A stretch of DNA of 64,000 nucleotides from Riptortus pedestris (lineage: Eukaryota; Arthropoda; Insecta; Hemiptera; Alydidae): contig CM032232.1 in NCBI GenBank assembly GCA_019009955.1, positions 143,598,001 to 143,662,000 of the forward strand. Reading direction: 5' to 3'. Position 1 is the stretch's first letter; every line of letters starts with the position of its first letter. Positions 54,634 through 64,000 of this stretch are shown here, one piece after another. The notes below the pieces were generated by a model, which saw nothing but the letters and a program-made list of their open reading frames with translations, made no database searches and was not told where the DNA came from. Position numbers and translations under genes: made by a program.

Positions 54634-57131
54634 AATTTAGATAGTTTAGATGGCAGGGGAAATTTTTCATCATATCAGATTCCATATAGAGATACTTCTC
54701 CAATTCCCCTGACCAATTAGATATCTTCCTAGGAATGAGGTTAAACTTCCGGTCTTCAGGCTATCTGACTGATAGTCCTAAGCCTAGCCCCAAATAGCCC
54801 AATTATTGACTTTATTATGTGAATTAGCCCATTATTGCCTGAGAAGATATAATGAAAATATTTATTTAATAATGAATTTGAGTATGTATATACAAATTTG
54901 AGACTCAACAAGTGGAGTCAGTAAAAATATTATTGAATAATATAAGACATTAGATAAGTATTGATAAAATATTTTATGGGCTAGAAATTATTAATAAATA
55001 TTATGTGGGCAAATCTGAATTAAAATATTATATAAATCTAGCCACTAGTTCCTCCAAGCATGCCTCCATTAAATTTTCTTCAGCAACTCTAATCTTAGGG
55101 AGAGAACAAAATACACCTCTGCACTTCAGTGGGACCTTCAGTTGGACAGGCCACCATCTACGCAGGAAGAAAGTGGAAGGACACCTGGAACTATCAACAT
55201 CTTACATTTGGTCTCAAAGGATCGCTACAAGTGGCAGATGCTCCTAAGCATGAGGGTAAACTGCAGAAATTCTTCCTCAGCAGGAAGAGAAGGTGCACAG
55301 GACCCAGAGAACGCTAATTTTTTTTTCAGAAATTAATAATTTGTTTTTTTTTAGGAATTATGGAAAAAATAATATTATTTCCTTTATGTTTCTCTCAAGT
55401 GTTAAGTTTTTGTTGCATGCATGATGAGATATTTATGTTTAATACCATGTATGTTCCTTAACACAGGGTCAACCAACAATCACTTGTTGATAGGTTCTCA
55501 AATTCTCTTATACCAATTAAGGCCTTTTTTTTTAATTATTGTAAGCAATTTTTGTAAATTGTTTGAAATTAATTTTGTATTAAATATTGTAAAGCTTACA
55601 AAATTGTCCTCATTGATAGAATTTTTTTTTATTGTATAAATTTATTGTAATCTATCATGTTGTTGTGTCAACTATAGAATTGGCATAATCTCTACTGTCT
55701 GTAAGCCAAAATAATGCCTTAAGCATTATTTTAATTTTTTTTATAACTTAGTTTCAAATTTTGTAAAGTAAATTTTTGAGGCTTGACAAGACCGTGAGAG
55801 GATAGTTGTTCCAAATCTATGGAGGGCTGACTTGTAATTATGGAACGGACACTGATCCATTTGAAAGATTTCAGAGACTTTGAATGCAGAGAGCACTCTG
55901 CATATTAGCTGATAGGACAGTATACAGCTGGAATAGATGTCCTCAACTCCCCTTCCAGAGATGCAACTTCTCAAGGAGATGAAGACATCATCCTTTCTAC
56001 TTCATCATCAACGTCCCAGACGACGAAGAAGAGGGAGAAGACATCAAAACTGTATTTATGTAGTATACTAATTTATTTTTAATTTTCCCCCTTATATTGT
56101 ATTTTGTTAGGGAAAAATTTGTCCTGTCTTTTTAAAGTATGGGGATCCAATTTAGTGACAAGAAGTATAGGGGTTATTTTTTTTGGTTTGTGCATTCACA
56201 AGAGATTTTCATTAATTTTTTTTATTAGGGCTTAGTTCCCAATTGTAGTTTTTTGCTTTAAGATCAGTTGTGAAGGCTTTAATTCCCCCCCCCCCTGTAT
56301 TAGTTCTTCTTTGTCACAAGGCACCTGTCCTGTTTTTTATTATTGTAAAGCAATTGGTATATATTTTTGTAATATGTAAATATTCATATTCTTATAATGG
56401 ATCCCATACAATTTTATAAATAGGCTTTCTTTAGGTTAAGTCTCTGATGTAATCAAGATTAATGCATATATATGCATATTGGTGAGCTGACGCATATGAA
56501 AATATGTAGATCATAAACTTTATAAATTAGGATTAGGGTGTCCTTTGTCAACACTATATTATATCTTGCACATCACATTTAACACTGATAATTCCTAAAA
56601 ATGCCAATATGGGCAAAACTTTTATTGAACATGAGCTCTAAGTCTCCACATATGTGTTCTATGATAATTCAATCATGTCCTTGGTGAAAAGGGACCCTGA
56701 CTATGATTAGTTCATTTTTCTGATTTATTATTTTTGGACATATATAGTGCCCTTTTGTAGTGGGCAGTTCCTTGTTGGGTCCTCAGTCGTTGGAGGCGTT
56801 ATTTTAGGGATTCCTTGTTTTTTTTTTTGTTTTTTTTGGTTTTGGACCAATATTGTGATTGCGTTGGAAGAGCAATCACTGTATGCCGTTCGGGATGCCC
56901 TACCTCCAACTAGTATATATTGGCTTACACGATTTCTTTATTTCACTCCAGACAAGGACTTAACACTTATTAGTATAGGGAAATATGCATTATCAATAAT
57001 AAACTTGATATTCTATAGCGTTCACCATTGGGTATACATTCCATTGCTTCCTGTTTTATATTTATGATTTATTTTGATTATTTATTATTGAGTTTGACTT
57101 GTCTTGATGTTTGATCAATAGATTTATGGTA
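54634..57131 (+). other. Non-coding interior of the LTR element
   Basis: AT-rich. No RT (YxDD), integrase (HHCC, DDE) or protease (DTG/DSG) motif is seen. A hydrophobic open stretch without ATG lies at 56747-57067, in the position an env-like gene would take. It has no supporting evidence. Confidence 0.6.
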
Positions 57132-57148
57132 CCGGGGGAGGGAGGTGA
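57132..57148 (+). promoter_or_regulatory. Polypurine tract
   Basis: GGGGGAGGGAGGTGA lies immediately before the 3' LTR (TGTA at 57149), the usual primer for plus-strand synthesis. Confidence 0.8.
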
Positions 57149-57913
57149 TGTACATGAACTTGGACATTGCATTAATTAAGCACCATTATAAATGGCCATT
57201 ATATTTTTATATTCTGAGTATTCCCAGCACAGAGCACATTATGATTATTATGTTATGAATGCTTTAATGTATTGTTTTTACACTTTAAATAAGAATTATA
57301 TCCCAGTTTGAGTGAAGTCACATGATTGTGCTCTAGCATTTTCATAGTTAACGCCGATGGATCTTTGATAATAACATTCACAGCTATTAAGGTCTGGTAC
57401 ACTAAGGTAATAATACGGATGAATTTCGATAATTAATTCACGTTAAATGCACTTTTTGAGCGTATTTCGTACGGCAGTTCAAAGTTCACTTCCGGATTCA
57501 GCCCTATATAAGGACCCGAATACAAGTGGATTAAGGGCAGTAATATTCGGCATCCTCTGGAAGGGAGATCTTGCTTCTCGGAGAGTCAATCCTTCAGCTT
57601 GTTCCTGCCTGCCTAAGCTACTCTATCTCTCACGGCTAAGTCAGCACTTCTATTAAACAGCTAAGTCCTTTTATTGTAATATAGACTAAGTATTATTAAG
57701 TGTCCCCCATTATATTTATAAAGGTGCCTTTTCATTCTAATCATTAATATTTATAATTGGAGAATATTTTTATCATAAATAAATTTATATATATTTGAAT
57801 TTGGACTTGAGTCGATTGTTGGTGGCCCTTCCTAAATTCTTGTTAGTGATTTGGTTGTGGGATTTTTTATATATTTCAGCTTCCACTGCTTATCACGCAG
57901 CCAGATCGCAACA
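57149..57913 (+). repeat. 3' LTR
   Basis: Matches the 5' LTR over its whole length (TGTA ... GATCGCAACA). The TATA box is kept at 57505-57512. The AATAAA of the 5' LTR is changed to TTATAAA by a one-base loss (about 57715). Confidence 0.9.
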
Positions 57914-57968
57914 CTTACTTTTTCTCAGCCTTCAGTAAACCACCGACCTACGCACGTGGGAAATCTGC

Positions 57969-58404
57969 TTATATGTTCTTCATAGTTTCATGGCACCAAA
58001 ACAATAGTTCATGGGTCACCAATAAAAAACATTTTTTCCCATAAACTTTATTCATACAGTCCTAAACGTTTCGTGCACCATACCAGGGGCATCAGGGGGT
58101 ATGCCTTTTCAAAAAGTAATAACATAAATTTAACAAAACCCTATTATAATTCATTGCTAGACACTGTATACATAAGTGCTTACATTCATGATATATTTAT
58201 TAAATCTAATTAATGATTGCTACTTACATTTCTGAAGTGCTCGTTTCTCTCTTACGTTCGTTACAGTAGATGATACAGAGGTTTCCGAAATCAGCTGAGA
58301 TGGTATTTAAACCACGAAACATGTAGTGCAGTATGAATAAAGATTACGACAAAAAAATGTTTTTTATTGGTGACCCATGCCATGAATCTATAAAGAACAT
58401 ATAA
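57969..58404. mobile_element. Fold-back element with hammerhead-like cores, possibly Penelope-derived
   Basis: The left arm (ATATGTTCTTCATAGTTTCA, GGGTCACCAATAAAAAACAT, CTTTATTCATACAGTCCT) is the imperfect reverse complement of the right arm (TTTATTGGTGACCCATGCCA ... CTATAAAGAACATATAA), over about 110-120 bases. Each arm also contains a CTGAT/CTGAG ... CGAAAC arrangement: minus strand 58058-58100 (CTGATGCCCCTGGTATGGTG then CACGAAACGTTT), plus strand 58285-58325 (CTGAGATGGTATTTAAACCA then CGAAACATG). Head-to-head terminal repeats and hammerheads occur in Penelope-like elements. No protein is present. Confidence 0.55.
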
Positions 58405-58408
58405 AAAA

Positions 58409-59070
58409 GTCCGTCACGCAGGAGCTGCGTAAACTATGCACATTTTCCATGTGAAGTTTTACAATAGAGAAATCTGGATACTAGTAACACAATACCACCG
58501 TGATTAAATACAAACGGTAATGAGAAATCTTTCAGTTAATTAAAATAAATTCCTAAATTAAACTGAATCGGCTTCTGAATTGTAAGAATAATTTATATTT
58601 TAATAACTCAAATTTTAGTAGTCCGAGAACTAAAGAAGGGGGGGGGGAGAAGGATGAACAGAGCGTATTTGCATAAATCTCACCAAGTAACGAAGGTAAG
58701 GAAGGTTAGAAACGAAAGGTAAAGTTAGAAGAAGCTTCCACCTGAGCCGAGCAATGACGGAAATGTCCGACCTAATCCGAACTATACCCGACCACAGACT
58801 TCATAAAAATGCAAATATCTCGGTTTAAATTCAAGATAGAGAATAAATGTATATAACAATATTTATAGTAAATTTAATTCGCAATAAGATTGGTTCTATA
58901 CAATTGTTCGATTCGAACATAATAACGGATATATTTCGAATTTTCGAAAATCCCCCTCCCTCTGGTCCGACTTCAGCCATTAACAAACTTCATCTGTTTT
59001 TTTTTTACATAAATATCGAGTTTCATAACGATCAAGCAAAAATTGCGAATGCTAGAGCGTTTTGACAGAA
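58409..59070 (-). mobile_element. HINE copy, ends at the central palindrome
   Basis: AAAAAA|GTCCGTCACGCAGGAGCTGC at 58409. Partial long module (ACCACCGTGATTAAATACAA). Body (ATGCAAATATCTCGGTTTAA, CAATTGTTCGATTCGAACAT). Stops after AAAAATTGCGAATGCTAGAG, where the microsatellite would start. Confidence 0.75.
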
Positions 59071-59085
59071 TTAGTCCCGCTACTC

Positions 59086-59804
59086 CCCGTTCACGCAGTG
59101 GGGACTGCCGGTTAAACTAAGCAGATTCCCACGAGAAGATTTACAATAGAGAAAATCCGCCTAATAACAGCTGTAGTAGGAAGGATCTCTAAACCTTTTC
59201 ACGAGTGACGAATAGTTCTTGAGAAACGGCTCTCCAGAGACTCTCGGAGGAGAGCCCGGGGAAAACAAATAAAAAAATGGCGGGTTCCGTCGACCACACA
59301 AACAATACAAATGACAAATATTCGGTTTATATTACAAGTAATAATGAATACTTGTATATTTTTTTTTTTAGTAAATTTAATTTGCAATAAGATTGATGCT
59401 GTACAATTTTTCGATCCGACGTATAGTAACGGAGATATTTCGAATTTTCGAATAACCTCCACTCTAAACCCACCCTCCCACTGGTCCTCGATTTCAGCCC
59501 GTGAACGAACTATGATTCATTCTTTTTAAATATTAAAACGACTAAATATCCGAGTTTGGTAACGATTTCAAAACCAACAAAATTGCGAACCGCTATAGTG
59601 CGGTAACAGCAATTATATTTTAATATTTTTATATATATATATATATATTATTATATTTATATATATAGTATATATATACAGTTTTGAACGAGGCCTCATT
59701 TTCGTCATCTCCTGGGTAGGATCGATGGACATTTGAAGAAAAATTACGAAAATCGCATCATGAGTACAACCTCAATAGCTGATTTCCCTTAAGGGAAATC
59801 TGCT
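59086..59804 (-). mobile_element. HINE copy, near full length, cargo type B
   Basis: The 3' terminus is decayed (TTCACGCAGTGGGGACTGCC). Reversed type B cargo (CTCTAAACCTTTTCACGAG, CTCGGAGGAGAGCCCG) is followed by the body, CGCTATAGTGCGGTAACAGC, a (TA)-rich tract at 59625-59680 and the 5' end CTGATTTCCCTTAAGGGAAA then TCTGCT|AAAA at 59804. Confidence 0.82.
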
Positions 59805-59805
59805 A

Positions 59806-59944
59806 AAACATATATATATATATAAAATTTTGACCTCATTTTCGTCAACTCCTGCGTAGGATCGATGGACATTTGAAGACATTTTTCGAAAATCGCGTTA
59901 CGAGAACGACCTCAATAACTGATTTCTCTTAAGGGAAATCTGCT
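59806..59944 (-). mobile_element. HINE 5' fragment
   Basis: A short (TA)n, TTTTGACCTCATTTTCGTCA, GTAGGATCGATGGACATTTG and CTGATTTCTCTTAAGGGAAA then TCTGCT|AAAAAT, in tandem with the previous copy's 5' end. It again breaks at the microsatellite. Confidence 0.75.
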
Positions 59945-59969
59945 AAAAATATTGGCCCTAGAATAAGAA

Positions 59970-60120
59970 GAATAATGAAATCTGCTTAGTTTTCGCAGTC
60001 CCTACGTGACAGAAGTTTTATTGATCCTGATCTACAATTGCTGCTCTATACATTTCTTTTTAAGGCGAAAATTGAGCGATTCATTTATATTTTCCTGTTT
60101 TCAGGCTTCCGTTAACCTCC
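59970..60120 (+). mobile_element. HINE fragments
   Basis: A 3' end (GAAATCTGCTTAGTTTTCGC, AGTCCCTACGTGACAGAAG) at 59978-60018. Then a separate body piece (GAGCGATTCATTTATATTTT, CTGTTTTCAGGCTTCCGTTA) near 60070-60115. Confidence 0.55.
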
Positions 60121-61190
60121 GCTTCTACTTATTGGAATTTGACTTCGAAATAGGGACTTCCACTGAATGTATTGACCGTTCATTTTCAAAGTCAATATAT
60201 AAACGCCACATTATTAGAAGCATATTCCTACGCGAACAGATAACCTAACAGGGTTAGAACAGTAATCTAACAGGGCTGCCTCAGCTGTTCTGGAGGAAAA
60301 AAGGAGGCAAATTGCAGCCCCGGAGATTTTTATTGTTGGTGCGTAACCATTTTTCGATGGAGGACCCTATAATGTAAGAGAGGGGAATTGAAACAGCGTT
60401 ATTCGAGCCCTAGATTTGGCCCTGGAGTTGGGGGGGGGATGTGGATATGATACCCGGGGGGGCTGTACAAAAATATCATTCGCCCCCCCCCCTCGCTGGA
60501 TTTATAGCGCGGATTTGCCCATTCCCCTGTCACTCACATTTCATACATTTTGACAATTCCTCCTCTCTCACTCTCTCAACAAATTTTCCACCAATGAAAG
60601 AATTTGTTTTAAAAAAATCCCAACCAGCAGGTATTGCGTTAACTATCAGTTCTTCTATGTACGTTATTTTAGAGTGCTTTGGGCGGAAGGCAGCCCGTAC
60701 ATTAACAAATTATTCTCATACTTACACAAAAATTCAAGTATACGACAAGAGAGAATCACTTTATTCTATAAAATTGTTCAGTTTGTGGGGATGCTCAATC
60801 ATACTGAGATGCTAAAGCAAACAGCAACTGAGATCAATCCCTAGGACAATACCAATAATAACTAAGACAATACATATTGTATATAGTCAGATAAATAACT
60901 AAAATATTTTAACAATATAAATTAAATCTGTAGCGAACAATAAGATTTCAAATGTATGCATTAATTGTTTTATATGCATTTGTATACAAGTGTATGTGCC
61001 TGTGTATGTTAATTTATACAACTGCTACCCTGAAGGAGGACATTACTGCAATCATTAGCAAAAGTACTATTTTCATCCAATAGTTCCGTATTAATCATTC
61101 ACCTACTATGCTCATCACCATTTTTTATTTTTTTTTAATATTCTGACCATAATTAATTTAATTTAGTACTGTTTATTTATTGAATATTTA
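60121..61190. other. No gene; repeat R5 copy on the minus strand at about 60600-60800
   Basis: The reverse complement of 60680-60760 (CTTGTCGTATACTTGAATTT, TTGTGTAAGTATGAGAATAA, GGGCTGCCTTCCGCC) matches 46380-46450. The 124-codon frame at 60441-60815 is antisense to this repeat. A G-run (60430-60438) and a C-run (60483-60492) bracket a short segment. Confidence 0.5.
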
Positions 61191-61310
61191 TTTTTTTTTA
61201 GTTATGTTATTTCTTGTTAATTGTTGTTATTTCTTATTTATTTTAATTTCGTCTTTTTAAAGAGCAAATCACCTTTGATGTAATGTCGATTAATATATAA
61301 ATCTAAAATC
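61191..61310 (-). repeat. Dispersed repeat R3, second copy
   Basis: AAAGAGCAAATCACCTTTGA then TGTAATGTCGATTAA is the reverse complement of the 45530 copy's GACATTACATCAAAGGTG block, including a T-rich (tail) side. Confidence 0.5.
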
Positions 61311-61416
61311 TGATTATTTCATCTCTCACTTACAGTTCTCTATACCTACTTCAATAAATCGTAAAGGGGGGGGGGGGTTAGAATTTTGAGGAGTTCCTCT
61401 TCAAGCGGAAACTTCC

Positions 61417-61763
61417 TCCACGCAGGGGCTGCGTTAACTAAGCAGACTTCCCACGTGCTGGTATGAAACACTATTCATCTCGTCTGACCAAATGCTCTCT
61501 ATTATATTTAAACATAAAACTCCCATGAGTAGAATTGGGGATTTCCTGAAGGCTGAAAACAAGAAAGCACAAAACTTGCTTAATATTTGAGTCACGAAAA
61601 AAACGTTTGAAATATGATCAACGTAATGGCGGAGGTATTTCGAATTTTCGCAATCCACTCCCCCCTTCTTCGGTTTCAGCCGATAATGTAGTTGATCTGT
61701 AGTTTTACATAAAACTATTGCAATACATAAAAATATATCGAGTTTAGTTACGATAATCAAAAA
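61417..61763 (-). mobile_element. HINE subfamily-B copy, abutting another copy
   Basis: CCTCCACGCAGGGGCTGCGT, AGCAGACTTCCCACGTGCTG and GTATGAAACACTATTCATCT start the same variant 3' end as at 17303 and 11436. Body blocks (TAATATTTGAGTCACG, GGAGGTATTTCGAATTTTCG, CGATAATGTAGTTGATCTGT) run to the AATCAAAAA at 61763, where the next copy begins. Confidence 0.65.
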
Positions 61764-62313
61764 GTCCGTCACGCAGGGGCTGCGTAAACTAAGCAGATCT
61801 CCCACGTAAAGTTATACGATAGAGAAATCTCCATACGAGAGCTGAACAGTTACGGAATTGGCCGAACTAGCATTTGGCGGGAACTCAATCGTCCGTTATA
61901 CGCCCACATTTCATAAAAATGCAAATATCTCGGTTAATATTCAAGATAGAGAATAAATATGTAGAACTATATTTATAGTAAATTTAATTTTCAATAAAAT
62001 TGGTTCTATACAATTTTTTGATCTGACCTATGGTAACGGAGATATTTCGAATTTTCGAAAATCCCTTTCTAAACACCCCCTCCCACTGGTCCGATTTTTA
62101 ACGAACTTGATCTGTCTTTTTGCATAAAATGCTTAAATATCGAGTTTGGTAACGATCAAACAAATATTGCGACCGCTAGAGTTTTAACAGATAATATATA
62201 ATTATATATATGCAGTTTTGAACGGACCTCATTTTCGTCATCATGGACATTTGAGGAAAAATTCCGTCATGAGTACAACCTCAATAGCATATTTCCCTTA
62301 AGGGAAATATGCT
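61764..62313 (-). mobile_element. HINE copy, full-length short form, cargo type C
   Basis: AAAAA|GTCCGTCACGCAGGGGCTGC at 61764. Reversed type C cargo (GGCCGAACTAGCATTTGGCG). Very short central (TA) tract after CCGCTAGAGTTTTAACAG. 5' end ATTTCCCTTAAGGGAAATAT then GCT|AAAAA at 62313. Confidence 0.85.
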
Positions 62314-62402
62314 AAAAATGCAAATATCTCTGCAAATAAATTCAGTATATAAATACATTCAGATCCTTGTAAGTGCAATATTCTTCGTTTAATACTATTT
62401 TT

Positions 62403-62522
62403 AACAGATTTCCCTTAAGGGAAATCAGCTATTGAGGTCGTACTCATGACGCGATTTTCGAAATATTTCTTCAAATGTCCATCGATCCTACCTAGGAGAT
62501 GACGAAAATGAGGTCCGTTCAA

Positions 62523-62601
<79 letters not shown>

Positions 62602-63167
62602 TATATATATATTTGTCTGTTAACACTCTAGCGGTCGCAATTTTTGTTTAATCGTCACCAAACTCGGTATTTAATCGTTTCATGTAAAAAGGAAGATCAA
62701 GTTCGTTAATGGCTGAAATCGGACCAGTGGGAGGGGGGGTTTAGAGGGGGGGATTTTCAAAAAATCGAAATATCTCCGTTATTATGCATCGGATCGTAAA
62801 ATTGTATAGAACCAATCTTATTGCAAATTAAATTTACTATAAATAATGTTATATACATTTATTCTGTATCTTGAATATTAACCGAGATATTTGCATTTGT
62901 ATTCTGCGTATTGTCGCAAGTAGGCTATGTTCGGACTTTCCGCCGAGAGCTCTGGTGGCCATTTCCATAACTATTCGTCCCTCGTGAATAGGTTTAGAGG
63001 TTAGGTTAACTGTTTTTTGGGGCTAGAAACTACTGGGTTATTACGCCCTAAATAATGTTTTAGGTTTAGAGGTTTCTTACTACTACAGTTGTTATTAGGC
63101 AGATTTCTCTATTGTAAAACTTCACGTGGGAAATCTGCTTAGTTTACGCAGCCCCTGCGTGACGGAC
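62403..63167 (+). mobile_element. HINE copy, full length, cargo type B
   Basis: TTTT|AACAGATTTCCCTTAAGGGA at 62403. Long (TA)n at 62525-62612. Type B cargo (GTCGCAAGTAGGCTATGTTC, CGAGAGCTCTGGTGGCC, GGTTTAGAGGTTAGGT). 3' end GGAAATCTGCTTAGTTTACG and CCCCTGCGTGACGGAC|TTTT at 63167. One of the best preserved copies. An extra stretch at 63000-63065 repeats the GTTTAGAGGTT word. Confidence 0.88.
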
Positions 63168-63634
63168 TTTTAAAAATTGATGGAGAAATTTAAAACAAAA
63201 AATAATTTTCAAAACGGTAATTAAAAGAGCTGTAAGATAGAGGTGAAGGTGGAGCGGAGGAATTGCAAAGATTGAGAACTCCGCTAAGAGTAATTATACA
63301 AACTTTACCAATTTGACTAATCACTTAATCAGTTTAAACGTTGCTTTGGATTGACAAGGCCTTTATTAAAACTTTGCGACGGTTCGTTAGCTGTACAATT
63401 TAGGCCGCCGCCTCTTGATGTGCGCTGAGAAGTGTGAAAATAAGGAATATGGCAAAATTTGGCTGCGTTCTAGGGGAGAAGATGTCGAAGGTAGTCAAAA
63501 GATTAATGCTTTGTATTACTATGCTAGAGCTGTCTAATTCGAACCCCTGTTAATACTGTATATTGTAATAGTTGTAGAGGTTACCATATTTTAAGGTATG
63601 GTATCTTACGGGAATGGGGTACAAGTTATTTGTT
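63168..63634. other. Nothing recognised
   Basis: No gene, repeat or element end is visible. Confidence 0.35.
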
Positions 63635-63840
63635 AGTTTATTTAAAGCAATCGCTAAGAGGAGATATTGCTCAAATAACAAAAATAAAGGACATCAAAAA
63701 CTATAACAAAATACTTCAAGGGAGTTCTAGTTAGCCAAATGAGTTGCAAGTTCCATTCCCGTCTGGGCAAATATAAGGTTATTTAGTGACGAACTCACAT
63801 AAATAAAATCCTTAATACCACCCTTATGTAATTTATTAAT
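63635..63840 (+). mobile_element. R4-type end followed by SINE middle part
   Basis: CAATCGCTAAGAGGAGATAT then TGCTCAAATAAC (R4 motif) at about 63646. At about 63743 begin GCAAGTTCCATTCCCGTCTG (decayed B box) and TAGTGACGAACTCACATAAA with TCCTTAATACCACCC, matching the middle of the SINE at 19925-20155. The GGTAACC tail is missing. Confidence 0.55.
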
Positions 63841-63864
63841 TGGACATACATTAAAGAAAAAAAA

Positions 63865-64000
63865 GTCCGTCACGCAGGGGCTGCGTAAACTACGCAGATT
63901 TCCCACGTAAAGTTATACAATAGAGAAATCTCCATCTCTAGTTACGGAAACGGCCGAACTAGCTTTCGGTGGGAACGTATAGAAGCGACCATAGCTCGTC
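63865..64000 (-). mobile_element. HINE copy, runs off the window
   Basis: AAAAAAA|GTCCGTCACGCAGGGGCTGC at 63865, then ACGCAGATTTCCCACGTAAA, TACAATAGAGAAATCTCC and CGGCCGAACTAGCTTTCGGT (cargo type C). The remainder lies beyond the right edge. Confidence 0.82.

Larger units (their letters stand above)
52307..57913 (+). mobile_element. LTR retrotransposon, gag-only (non-autonomous)
   Basis: Two long terminal repeats (782 and 765 bp) start TGTA and end AACA. They are flanked by CTTA at 52303-52306 and 57914-57917, a 4-bp target duplication. A primer-binding site follows the 5' LTR and a purine tract precedes the 3' LTR. The interior of about 4.06 kb has a gag-like gene in its first third. I find no protease, reverse transcriptase, RNase H or integrase in the remaining 2.5 kb. 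The element would depend on proteins in trans. A Ty3-like identity is possible but not shown. Confidence 0.9.
52057..57968 (+). mobile_element. Older HINE hosting the LTR retrotransposon
   Basis: Body blocks (ACTCGATATTTAACCGTTTC, GGAATGGTGGGGGTTTAGAG, CTCAAGTATTAGGTGAGTTA) run to 52306. They continue after the LTR element with TCTCAGCCTTCAGTAAACCA and the 3' motif CACGTGGGAAATCTGCTTA at 57955-57970. The family hairpin terminus is missing, replaced by the next fold-back element. Confidence 0.7.

Noticed and set aside
60441..60815. 124-codon ORF
   Set aside because: Starts in a G-rich run without a good start context and is antisense to dispersed repeat R5.
1..64000. Naming the species
   Set aside because: Element types suggest an arthropod, but no host gene or diagnostic sequence allows a firm identification by eye.

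Overview
The window looks like repeat-dominated nuclear DNA of an animal, most probably an arthropod (insect-like). It is AT-rich and has no prokaryotic operons. It carries remnants of Jockey-type LINE, mariner, piggyBac, Crypton and LTR elements, tRNA-derived SINEs and large satellites. The LTR element has a primer site matching the metazoan initiator tRNA-Met. I could not identify the species. No host gene is securely recognised. The one plausible host-like reading frame is a 108-codon ORF at 28626-28952.

The main theme is one dispersed DNA family, seen in about 30 full or partial copies on both strands. Its ends have the architecture described for Helitron2/Helentron elements and their non-autonomous derivatives (HINEs, such as Drosophila DINE-1). 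A 12-base motif sits at the very 5' end and recurs inverted but subterminally at the 3' end. A 6+6 hairpin lies just outside the 3' motif, both flanks are T-runs, and a variable microsatellite sits in the middle. Below, 5' and 3' follow this orientation: 5' end AGCAGATTTCCCTTAAGGG, 3' end CTGCGTGACGGAC. No Rep/helicase partner is encoded here.

Layout: 0-3 kb, nested HINEs. 3.5-5.8 kb, G-rich repeat and a degenerate 32-bp satellite. 5.8-7.2 kb, broken Jockey-like reverse transcriptase. 8-13 kb, HINEs, a SINE and an internally deleted mariner with intact ends. 14.0-15.4 kb, a 45-bp minisatellite open on both strands. 16-20 kb, SINEs, nested HINEs and a MITE. 21.1-25.0 kb, a 4-kb simple-sequence block with a perfect 16-bp poly-C array and almost pure purine tracts. 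25.9-26.7 kb, second deleted mariner. 27.4-30.6 kb, HINEs and the 108-codon ORF. 31.3-34.0 kb, a piggyBac element with TTAA flanks, an 86-bp repeat expansion and a LINE inserted in it. 36.5-40.8 kb, a 50-bp satellite. 41.8-49 kb, hairpin, HINEs and unclassified DNA. 49.5-51.2 kb, a Crypton tyrosine-recombinase relic split by a HINE. 52.3-57.9 kb, a complete-looking but pol-less LTR retrotransposon inserted in a HINE. 58-64 kb, fold-back element, HINEs, SINE.

The regions relate to each other by nesting (HINE in HINE, SINE in HINE, LTR element in HINE, HINE in Crypton, LINE in piggyBac). Most proteins are broken by single-base indels or large internal deletions. Patches of dense one-base insertions in some satellites suggest that parts of the assembly come from poorly polished long reads, so some frameshifts may be artefacts.
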